From Campylobacterota bacterium (lineage in GTDB: Bacteria > Campylobacterota > Campylobacteria > Campylobacterales > Sulfurovaceae), in the NCBI GenBank assembly GCA_013153345.1, contig JAADEQ010000077.1:1-5770 (forward strand): 5,770 nt of DNA, read 5' to 3'. The translations under genes and the position numbers were made by a program. This document shows positions 1 to 5,751 of this stretch, piece after piece (positions within the stretch are counted from its first letter, which is position 1; every line of letters begins with the position of its first letter). A model generated the notes under the pieces. It was given only the letters and a program-made list of their open reading frames with translations. It searched no databases and was not told where the DNA came from.

Positions 1-204
1 AGCTTAATTGATAGCTATTTAGAGCATGCAAAAGAGGTTGCAAAGCTTGAAAATAGCATCTGGCAAGAGATTTTTACCTCAAAAGATACCATAAAAGAGT
101 ATGAGCTTTTATTTGATATTATCTTAAAGCTAAAGCCATATATCTTTAATATTCAAACAATTAAAGAGTATTATAAGGAGAAGAGTGATGAAAGAGCTGT
201 TTAG
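1..204 (+). CDS. 3' end of an unrecognised gene, partial at window start
   Basis: The first frame is open from base 1 to a TAG at 202-204, giving 67 codons with no in-window start, so the gene begins upstream. The visible C-terminus is hydrophilic and looks alpha-helical, rich in Lys, Glu, Ile and Leu (for example EHAKEVAKLENSIWQEIF and KEYELLFDIILKLKP), with no Cys, no membrane segment and no motif I recognise. Its composition matches a real coding sequence of this genome. The stop lies 17 nt inside the following lipid-enzyme gene in another frame, and the Shine-Dalgarno sequence of that gene (AAGGAG, 175-180) lies within this frame. This suggests co-transcription and perhaps translational coupling. 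The function cannot be assigned from this fragment. Confidence 0.7.
   Translation, partial: SLIDSYLEHAKEVAKLENSIWQEIFTSKDTIKEYELLFDIILKLKPYIFNIQTIKEYYKEKSDERAV
175..180 (+). promoter_or_regulatory. Shine-Dalgarno deciding the start of the LplT-Aas fusion
   Basis: AAGGAG lies 7 nt before ATG 188 but only 4 nt before the in-frame GTG at 185. The spacing favours ATG 188, giving a protein that begins MKELFRVRGF. The site lies inside the end of the preceding reading frame. Confidence 0.7.
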
Positions 205-3200
205 AGTTAGGGGGTTTTTGCCATATTTAGTAATTATATTCTTAAATGCAATGACAGATTTAGGGCACAAAATCACACTTCAAAATACTATTTTTAAGGC
301 GTATAGTGGGAGTGAGTTAATTATTTTAACCTCAATTGTAAATGCTTTGATTTTGCTACCTTTTATTTTGTTATTCTCACCAGCAGGCTATATTAGTGAT
401 AAATATCCAAAAACAAAGGTGATAAAATACTCCAGTGCATTTGCTATTTTTGTTACTATTTTAATTTTAATAAGCTATTTTTTGGGGCTTTTTTGGCTTT
501 CTTTTATATTAACCTTTTTGCTAGCAGCTCAAAGTGCAATCTATTCTCCAGCTAAATATGGCCTTATTAAAGAGATGGTTGGAAGCCGATATTTAACCCC
601 TGCAAATGGAATTGTGCAAGCTATAACGGTTGTATCAATACTGCTTGGTGCATTAATCTATTCCATATTTTTTGAGATGTTAGTAAAAGATACCTCATCT
701 CCTTCTATAATTTTAAAACAGGCTGCACCTCTTGGATTTTTATTAATATTAGCAAGTGTGGTTGAGTTTTTATTGGCTTTAAAGTTAGAAAAGGAGCTAA
801 GAGTAGAGACTTTTGTAAAAAAAGAGCCATTTCGCCCAAAGCTATATTTTAATTTTACCTATTTAAAAAAGAATCTAAGAAATATATATGAGAGCAAAAT
901 TGTTTGGGAGAGCATTATAGGTCTAAGCATTATTTGGGCAATAGCTCAAGTTTTAGTTGCAATTTTTGGAGAGTTTTTAAAAAGCACACTTGGGGTTACA
1001 AACACAATTATAGTTCAGGGGCTTTTGACTCTTAGTGGAGTTGGAATGATTTTTGGCTCGCTATTTGCAGGAGCAGTTAGTAAAAAATTTATTGAGATTG
1101 GCATTATTCCTCTTGGAGCGCTTGGAATGGCAATCTCTTTATTTTTAATTCCAAATAGTAATAATTTGGATTTTATTGGAGTATTGCTCTTTTTATTTGG
1201 ATTTTTTGCTGGACTTGTTGCGGTGCCGCTAAATAGCTTGATTCAATTTTTCACTCCAAAAAGTGAGCTTGGAGTTGTGCTTGCAGGTAGCAATTTTATG
1301 CAAAATCTATTTATGTTTATTGCTTTGATTTTAACTGCAATTTTTGGATATTTTAACTTTAGCTCAACTACGCTTCTTTATCTAATTGCTTTTATTGCAG
1401 CGCTTGGATTTATCTATACACTTCTAACAATGCCTCAATCTCTAATTAGATATATAATTAGAATGATTGTTAGAATGAGATATAGAATTGATGTTGATGG
1501 GATTGAGAATTTAGAGGGCAAAAGAGGGATTTTGCTACTTGGAAACCATATCTCATTTTTAGATTGGGCGATTTTGCAAATTGCATATCCAAGACAGATT
1601 AGATTTGTTGTTGATAGAGTCTATTATAATAGATGGTATCTAAAACCATTTTTAAAGTTTGCTAAAACCATTCCAATCTCAAGCAAGGGGAGTAAAAATG
1701 CTTTAGCTGAAGTGACTAAAGCTTTAAATAATGGTCAAATTGTTGCAATCTTTCCAGAAGGACACATTAGCAGAAATGGCCATTTAGATGAGTTTAAAAG
1801 CGGCTTTGAGATGGCAACAAAGGATGTAACAAGTGATGCAGTAATTATTCCTTTTTATCTAAGAGGGCTTTGGGAGGATAACTTCTCATATGCTTCAAAA
1901 AAATTAAAGCGTAGCAAAATAAAAGATATCTCAGTTAGTTTTGGAAAGCCAATGGATATCCACTCAAAGGCAAATGAGGTTAAAAAGGCGGTTTTTGAGC
2001 TCTCAATTAGCGCTTGGCAAAACTACTCTAAGCGCCTTAAGCCAATTTGTGAATCGTGGATTGAGAATTTGCCAGATAATCCATCAAAGCTTGCAGTTGC
2101 TGATAGCACCGGAGTTGAGCTAAGTAAACTAAGATTTGCAACTGCAGTATTTTTATTTAGCAAAAAACTAAAGCCAATTTTAAAAGATAAACATATTGGG
2201 CTAATTTTGCCATCAACTGCAGCAGGACTTATTGCAAATATGGCAGTATTAGCGCTTGGCAAAGTGATTGTAAATCTAAATTACTCTGCTGGAATAAAAA
2301 GCCTAAAGAGTGCCCTAAACCTTGCAGATATAAATCAAATTATTACTTCAAGGCAATTTATTAAAAGACTAAAAGATAAAGGGTTTGATTTAGATGAGCT
2401 ATTAAAAGAGGTTGAGGTTATCTATTTAGAAGATATTAAAAAGAGTATTTCAAAACTTGAGGGGCTAAAGACACTAATTGCAACAAAGCTTTTGCCAATT
2501 GCACTTTTAAAGGCGCTATATATTAAAAAGGTTGATATTAGTGATACTGCTGCAATCTTATTTAGTAGTGGAAGTGAAGGGACTCCAAAAGGAATCGAGC
2601 TAACTCACCAAAATATAATGGGAAATATAAAGCAGACTCTAACTTTAATTAATCCAACTGATGATGATGTGATTTTAGCAACCTTGCCAATTTTTCACTC
2701 TTTTGGATTAACTGTTACTTCTTTGTTGCCACTTGTTGAAGATATCTCAATTGCAGCTCATCCAGATCCAACTGATGGGCTTGGGGTTGCTAAGATGTGT
2801 GCAAAGTATAATGGAACATTTATGTTTGGAACAGCAACATTTTATGGGCTATATGTTAGAAATAAAAAGATAAATCCACTTATGTTTAAGAGCCTTAGAA
2901 TGGTGGTAGCTGGAGCTGAGAAGCTGCCAAGAAAGATATATAAAGATTTTAAAGATAGATTTAATTTGGAGATTTATGAAGGGTATGGAGCGACTGAGAC
3001 AACGCCGGTTGCTTCAGTTAATATTCCAGATGTATTGCTTGTTGATGATAACTTTAAGGTTCAAAAGGGAAATAAGCCAGGAAGTGTTGGACTGCCGGTT
3101 CCTGGAAGCAGCTTTAAGATAGTTGATCCAGATACATTCAAAGAGCTTCCTGCCAATGAGGCTGGAATGATTTTAATTGGTGGAACTCAGATTATGAAGG

Positions 3201-3643
3201 GCTATATTAAAAATCCTCAAAAGACAAAAGAGGTTATTAAGGTAATTGATGGGATTAGATGGTATGTAACAGGAGATAAAGGCTATTTGGATGAGGATGG
3301 ATTTTTAACAATTGTTGATAGATATAGCCGCTTTGCAAAGATTGGTGGAGAGATGGTTAGCCTTGGAATGGTGGAAGGAGAGATTTTTAAGGTAATTAAT
3401 GAGGGAGATAAGATTGCAATCTCAGCTGTGCCAGATAGCAAAAAGGGAGAAAAGTTGGTGCTTTTGCTTGAGGGAGAGATGAGTATTGATGAGCTGAAGC
3501 AAAAGATTAAAGAGCTAAAACTAAATCCTCTATTTATTCCATCAATTTATTTTAAGGTAAAAGAGATTCCAAAACTTGGAAGTGGAAAGGTTGATTTAAA
3601 GGGGCTAAAAAAGATGGTTTTGGAGTTGGTTAAGGGGAGTTAA
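188..3643 (+). CDS. aas: LplT-PlsC-Aas fusion: lysophospholipid transporter / acyltransferase / acyl-ACP synthetase
   Basis: This 1151-residue inner-membrane protein joins three functions that E. coli splits between LplT and Aas: flipping lysophospholipid (mainly lyso-PE) inward, activating a fatty acid with ATP onto ACP, and re-acylating the lysolipid. Residues 1-415 form an MFS domain of about 12 hydrophobic segments with the LplT-like stretch YSPAKYG (119-125) and PANG (138-141). Residues about 430-610 are PlsC-like, with NHISFLD (453-459; catalytic H454 and D459) and IFPEG (521-525). Residues about 640-1145 are an AMP-binding enzyme: P-loop SSGSEGTPKG (793-802, with the Aas-type SEG), EGYGATE (931-937), TGD (1028-1030), RFAKIGGEMVS (1048-1058) and GSGK, with likely catalytic K1134. 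No key residue appears missing. The gene overlaps the upstream gene by 17 nt, so it is probably expressed from that operon. Triple fusions of this type are known. The domain calls are firm; the exact lipid substrate is inferred. The gene symbol is by analogy to E. coli aas. Confidence 0.93.
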   Translation: MKELFRVRGFLPYLVIIFLNAMTDLGHKITLQNTIFKAYSGSELIILTSIVNALILLPFILLFSPAGYISDKYPKTKVIKYSSAFAIFVTILILISYFLGLFWLSFILTFLLAAQSAIYSPAKYGLIKEMVGSRYLTPANGIVQAITVVSILLGALIYSIFFEMLVKDTSSPSIILKQAAPLGFLLILASVVEFLLALKLEKELRVETFVKKEPFRPKLYFNFTYLKKNLRNIYESKIVWESIIGLSIIWAIAQVLVAIFGEFLKSTLGVTNTIIVQGLLTLSGVGMIFGSLFAGAVSKKFIEIGIIPLGALGMAISLFLIPNSNNLDFIGVLLFLFGFFAGLVAVPLNSLIQFFTPKSELGVVLAGSNFMQNLFMFIALILTAIFGYFNFSSTTLLYLIAFIAALGFIYTLLTMPQSLIRYIIRMIVRMRYRIDVDGIENLEGKRGILLLGNHISFLDWAILQIAYPRQIRFVVDRVYYNRWYLKPFLKFAKTIPISSKGSKNALAEVTKALNNGQIVAIFPEGHISRNGHLDEFKSGFEMATKDVTSDAVIIPFYLRGLWEDNFSYASKKLKRSKIKDISVSFGKPMDIHSKANEVKKAVFELSISAWQNYSKRLKPICESWIENLPDNPSKLAVADSTGVELSKLRFATAVFLFSKKLKPILKDKHIGLILPSTAAGLIANMAVLALGKVIVNLNYSAGIKSLKSALNLADINQIITSRQFIKRLKDKGFDLDELLKEVEVIYLEDIKKSISKLEGLKTLIATKLLPIALLKALYIKKVDISDTAAILFSSGSEGTPKGIELTHQNIMGNIKQTLTLINPTDDDVILATLPIFHSFGLTVTSLLPLVEDISIAAHPDPTDGLGVAKMCAKYNGTFMFGTATFYGLYVRNKKINPLMFKSLRMVVAGAEKLPRKIYKDFKDRFNLEIYEGYGATETTPVASVNIPDVLLVDDNFKVQKGNKPGSVGLPVPGSSFKIVDPDTFKELPANEAGMILIGGTQIMKGYIKNPQKTKEVIKVIDGIRWYVTGDKGYLDEDGFLTIVDRYSRFAKIGGEMVSLGMVEGEIFKVINEGDKIAISAVPDSKKGEKLVLLLEGEMSIDELKQKIKELKLNPLFIPSIYFKVKEIPKLGSGKVDLKGLKKMVLELVKGS

Positions 3644-3668
3644 TAAGATATTTTTATTAAAAATTGAG

Positions 3669-3690
3669 TTTAAATTCATTTTTAATTCAT
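3669..3690 (+). repeat. Tandem 11-bp direct repeats upstream of the cytochrome gene
   Basis: TTTAAATTCAT (3669-3679) is followed directly by TTTTAATTCAT (3680-3690), matching at 10 of 11 positions. The repeat unit is about one helical turn and covers the -35 zone of the TATAAT at 3701. Direct repeats at this spacing are typical of OmpR-family response-regulator sites. The pattern TTTAAa-N5-TTTtAa partly resembles the TTTAAG-N5-TTTAAG box described for Helicobacter HP1043. The background is very AT-rich, so chance is a real alternative. Confidence 0.35.
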
Positions 3691-3700
3691 CTTGGCCTAA

Positions 3701-3706
3701 TATAAT
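3701..3706 (+). promoter_or_regulatory. Sigma70-type -10 box for the cytochrome-barrel gene
   Basis: A perfect TATAAT lies 33 nt before the ATG at 3740 in the 96-bp gap after the lipid-enzyme gene. No good -35 hexamer is present at 16-18 bp spacing; T/A-rich sequence occupies that place, as is usual for Campylobacterota sigma70 promoters. The predicted transcription start is near 3713, leaving a leader of roughly 27 nt. Confidence 0.55.
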
Positions 3707-3727
3707 AAAAAAAATTTATTTCAAGGA

Positions 3728-3733
3728 TAAGGA
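3728..3733 (+). promoter_or_regulatory. Shine-Dalgarno of the cytochrome-barrel gene
   Basis: TAAGGA lies 6 nt before ATG 3740, with a second AAGGA at 3723-3727. The spacing supports ATG 3740, which also gives a clean signal peptide. Confidence 0.65.
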
Positions 3734-3739
3734 ATTTAA

Positions 3740-4837
3740 ATGAGGAAAGTTTTATTGGCATCGATGATTTTTACTCTTCCAATCTTAGCAGATATGGATA
3801 GGTGTGTAGCGTGTCACGGGGTTGACTTTGAGAAGAAGGCTCTTGGAGTTAGTAGAGTTGTTAAGAATATGAGTGAAGCAGAGATTAAAGAGGCGCTAGA
3901 TAGATATAAAAGGGGCGAGGGTGGCCCAATGAAAGAGGTTATGATTAAAGAGGTAAATGTTGGAGTTGATACTGATGCTATGGCTGCTGATGTATATAAT
4001 GAGATTCACACTCCAGGATTTGAGGAGCCAGATAGTGAGTTTATATTTAAAAAGAGAAGAAGTGTTAGAGGGCTTCATAAGATAAAGATGGCTTTAAAAG
4101 ATGCTGATAAGAAGAAGTATCAAAAGTTAAAGCCTCAAATAAAGAGTTTTGCTTTTGATTTAATTACCTATGATAAGCAACTAAGAGATAGCATAAATTT
4201 TGATGAGATTAAGCCAAAAAATTATACTCCAAAAGAGGCGTTTGAGAAGGTAGTTGCTGCTAAAAAGTGTGTTGACCACTCTTTTAAGGATGAGGAGTTA
4301 CATAAGTGTCAAAGAGACTTTGTAACATTAGCAGCTGAGATATCTTTAGGTGATGCGATGGCTCTTCAAAAAAAGATTAAGCCAAAGGATAAAAAGAAGC
4401 CTGAAGAGAAGCTTCCTCAAACAGCAGCAGAGGCTGAGAAGGCTCTAGTTGGAACATGGAGTGTAGAGTGTGCTAAAGGGATGGAGCCAAATACTTGGAT
4501 GAGTAAAGAGGTAACAATTGATAATAATTTAACTGCTAAGGGTTGGATGAAGATATATGCTGATAAAGAGTGTAAAAAACTAATAAAAGAGATAAAGAAC
4601 AACTATACCTTTAAAGTTGGGAGTTTAACCTTAGGAGATGATAATAAAGAGGCTTGGGAGGTTGATAAGCTACTTGGAGAAGAGAAGAAGCCAGTCTATA
4701 CTATGGTTAGATTTGTAGCACCTAATAAAGTATTAGTGGCTGGGGCTACAAAGAGTAATGATGGCTCTACTCCTCAAAAGAGAAAAAATCACTTTGAAGA
4801 TTGGTGGCCACCTTGTCTTAAAAAAGAGAGTAAATAA
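3740..4837 (+). CDS. Exported monoheme cytochrome c with C-terminal lipocalin-like domain
   Basis: A predicted periplasmic protein of 365 residues. Residues 1-17 are a signal peptide with likely cleavage PILA|D. Residues about 18-92 resemble small c553-type cytochromes: heme site CVACH (C22, C25, H26), then NMSEAEIKEALDRYKRGEGG and KEVM, where M68 is the likely second heme ligand by comparison with the KAIM of cytochrome c553 (M64 is an alternative). Residues about 95-210 are charged and helical, with C177 and C190, and are not recognised. A Lys/Pro/Glu-rich linker (about 211-226) leads to residues 234-360. That region, with GTWSVEC (C244), YADKEC (C278), an alternating beta-like pattern and a final WWPPC (C359), resembles lipocalin/APCDD1-like barrels of bacterial exported proteins. 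The heme domain implies electron transfer or redox/ligand sensing; the actual role is unknown. It has its own promoter and a stem-loop at its end. The heme domain call is strong; the barrel call is moderate. Confidence 0.85.
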   Translation: MRKVLLASMIFTLPILADMDRCVACHGVDFEKKALGVSRVVKNMSEAEIKEALDRYKRGEGGPMKEVMIKEVNVGVDTDAMAADVYNEIHTPGFEEPDSEFIFKKRRSVRGLHKIKMALKDADKKKYQKLKPQIKSFAFDLITYDKQLRDSINFDEIKPKNYTPKEAFEKVVAAKKCVDHSFKDEELHKCQRDFVTLAAEISLGDAMALQKKIKPKDKKKPEEKLPQTAAEAEKALVGTWSVECAKGMEPNTWMSKEVTIDNNLTAKGWMKIYADKECKKLIKEIKNNYTFKVGSLTLGDDNKEAWEVDKLLGEEKKPVYTMVRFVAPNKVLVAGATKSNDGSTPQKRKNHFEDWWPPCLKKESK

Positions 4838-4845
4838 CTCTCTTT
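4823..4845 (+). terminator. Stem-loop at the end of the cytochrome-barrel gene, possible terminator
   Basis: AAAGAGAGT (4823-4831) pairs perfectly with ACTCTCTTT (4837-4845) around a 5-nt loop, AAATA. The stem includes the last sense codons, and the loop contains most of the TAA stop (4835-4837). After the stem comes only a broken T-rich stretch (ATCCACTTTTCTCTT), so intrinsic termination is plausible but not textbook. It could also protect the mRNA 3' end. Confidence 0.5.
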
Positions 4846-4935
4846 ATCCACTTTTCTCTTCTAAAATATTCTATTTTTATAATATTTCTTTCGAGTTGCT
4901 ATATTTTGGTTATACTATCAATAAGAATTTTTATC

Positions 4936-4948
4936 TATAGCTGCTATA
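4936..4948. promoter_or_regulatory. 13-bp palindrome overlapping the -10 region of the Sel1 gene
   Basis: TATAGC (4936-4941) and GCTATA (4943-4948) form a perfect inverted repeat around a single T. The right arm supplies part of the extended -10 element, so a bound dimeric repressor would block the promoter. No regulator gene is visible nearby; operator function is inference. Confidence 0.3.
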
Positions 4949-4950
4949 AT
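4942..4950 (+). promoter_or_regulatory. Extended -10 promoter of the Sel1-repeat gene
   Basis: TGCTATAAT fits the extended -10 pattern TGnTATAAT and lies 23 nt before the TTG start at 4974. No clear -35 is seen at the usual distance, which an extended -10 can compensate for. The predicted start near 4957 would give a leader of about 17 nt holding only the ribosome binding site. Confidence 0.6.
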
Positions 4951-4963
4951 TATGTCAAAAAAA

Positions 4964-4968
4964 GGGAG
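4964..4968 (+). promoter_or_regulatory. Shine-Dalgarno supporting a TTG start
   Basis: GGGAG, within AAAGGGAG (4961-4968), lies 5 nt before TTG 4974. The next in-frame ATG is codon 76, which would remove the signal peptide, so the TTG is chosen. An ATG at 4952 is in another frame and stops after 29 codons. Confidence 0.6.
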
Positions 4969-4973
4969 AAAAA

Positions 4974-5690
4974 TTGATAAGAGTAGCATTAATATTAATA
5001 GCATCACTATCACTATTTGCAGATTTTTCTTATGTAGCTAAGATTGGGAAGGCAGACCACTACAACTCAGATGGATTAAGGATTGATAAGGCAGAGTATA
5101 TTATTCAGCAAGATAGAGCAAACTATCATAAATTTAAAAAGAGGGACCCTCAAGATGAATCAGACCCATTTTTTAAGACAAAAGAGAATAGAGCAAAGAT
5201 GTATAGGATGATTCAAAGAGGAGGGGGATTGGATAGGAGAGTAAGAAGGGCAATATTGAATGGAAACCCTTTGATTAAAGTAAAAGTAAAGGGAAATAGA
5301 ATGTATGTCTCTCTTTTGAAAGATGCGCCTGCAAAAGAGAGTAGAGTTTCTAAAAAAAATAGTAAAAAGGGTGATATTAATAAAGAGGTAACAGATATAT
5401 TTTTAGAGTTGTGTAAAAAGGGAGATAGAGAGTCTTGTGCTATTATGGGTGGATTATATATGGAAGGAAAAGGGGTTAGAAGAAGCATCTCTAAGGGGCT
5501 TAAGTATTATAAAAAGAGTTGTAGATTGGGAGATTCTAACTCTTGTAGAAATTTAGGAATTATATATGCAAATGGAGAGGAGGTGAAGAGAAATTTGGCT
5601 CTATCTTTAAAATATTTAAAAAAGAGCTGTAAATTGGGAAATAAGAGAGCATGTAAGGAGGCAAAGATAGTAAGAAGGGAGATGAGGTAG
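4974..5690 (+). CDS. Exported Sel1-repeat protein, Hcp-like, with unrecognised N-terminal module
   Basis: A predicted secreted or periplasmic protein of 238 residues starting at TTG. Residues 1-16 are a signal peptide (hydrophobic VALILIASLSLFA, likely cleavage FA|DF). Residues about 17-115 are basic and polar with no Cys and no domain I can name; notable pieces are DHYNSDG (28-34), QQDRANYHKFKKRDPQDE (45-62) and NGNPLIKVKVKGNRMYVSLL (96-115). A Lys/Ser-rich linker (about 119-133) leads to Sel1-like helical repeats: a partial one, then 152-187 and 188-223, each 36 residues. Three C-x7-C pairs (147/155, 183/191, 219/227) are placed as in Helicobacter cysteine-rich (Hcp) proteins, where such pairs form disulfides. 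Sel1/Hcp repeats usually bind proteins or peptides; no enzymatic residues are evident. It has its own promoter and follows the cytochrome-barrel gene after 136 bp. The family call is confident; the job is unknown. Confidence 0.88.
   Translation: MIRVALILIASLSLFADFSYVAKIGKADHYNSDGLRIDKAEYIIQQDRANYHKFKKRDPQDESDPFFKTKENRAKMYRMIQRGGGLDRRVRRAILNGNPLIKVKVKGNRMYVSLLKDAPAKESRVSKKNSKKGDINKEVTDIFLELCKKGDRESCAIMGGLYMEGKGVRRSISKGLKYYKKSCRLGDSNSCRNLGIIYANGEEVKRNLALSLKYLKKSCKLGNKRACKEAKIVRREMR
5427..5642 (+). repeat. Two full 36-residue Sel1-like repeats in the coding sequence
   Basis: Codons 152-187 (5427-5534) and 188-223 (5535-5642) encode aligned units sharing the pattern SC..(M/L)G..Y..G..(V)(R/K)R....GLKYYKKSC.LGD, with conserved Cys at unit positions 4 and 32. 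The preceding segment around C147 looks like the end of a degenerate earlier repeat, and the segment after C227 is a truncated fourth. The DNA is diverged between units, so this is an old protein repeat rather than a recent duplication. Confidence 0.8.
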
Positions 5691-5751
5691 GTATTATTAA
5701 AAAGATGGGGTTAAAATTTTTTTAGGGTTTAGAGTTTAAAGAGTAATTTTT

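Noticed and set aside
188..1432. MFS module read as a drug-efflux transporter
   Set aside because: The YSPAKYG and PANG segments and the fusion to PlsC and Aas-type modules fit LplT-type lysolipid transport rather than drug export.
2023..2262. 79-codon open frame on the minus strand inside the lipid enzyme gene
   Set aside because: It lies wholly within the strongly supported PlsC/AMP-ligase coding region, has no ribosome binding site I can see and no recognisable protein; it is a shadow frame.
3640..3660. AT-only inverted repeat TTAATAA/TTATTAA at the end of the lipid enzyme gene as a terminator
   Set aside because: The stem has no G-C pair and is not followed by a T-run, so it would be too unstable; such repeats arise by chance in AT-rich gaps.
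4878..4883. Second TATAAT in the 4838-4973 gap as a promoter
   Set aside because: It lacks the TG extension and a -35, and is about 90 nt from the start codon; the extended -10 at 4942-4950 is much better placed.
4758..4940. 60-codon open frame on the plus strand crossing the end of the cytochrome gene
   Set aside because: Half lies in another frame of the cytochrome gene and half in AT-rich intergenic DNA; the translation is Phe/Tyr/Leu-rich without motif, and there is no convincing ribosome binding site.
4952..5041. ATG at 4952 as an alternative gene start ahead of the Sel1 gene
   Set aside because: It is out of frame with the Sel1 gene, stops after 29 codons, and its own coding would cover the ribosome binding site that fits the TTG start.
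5213..5488. 91-codon open frame on the minus strand inside the Sel1 gene
   Set aside because: It is the antisense of a well-supported signal-peptide/Sel1 gene; the hydrophobic composition arises from reverse reading of purine-rich Lys/Arg codons.
5698..5724. TAAAAA/TTTTTA plus seven-T run after the Sel1 gene as a terminator
   Set aside because: The pairing is A-T only with a 15-nt loop and the T-run is part of the stem; not a credible intrinsic terminator.
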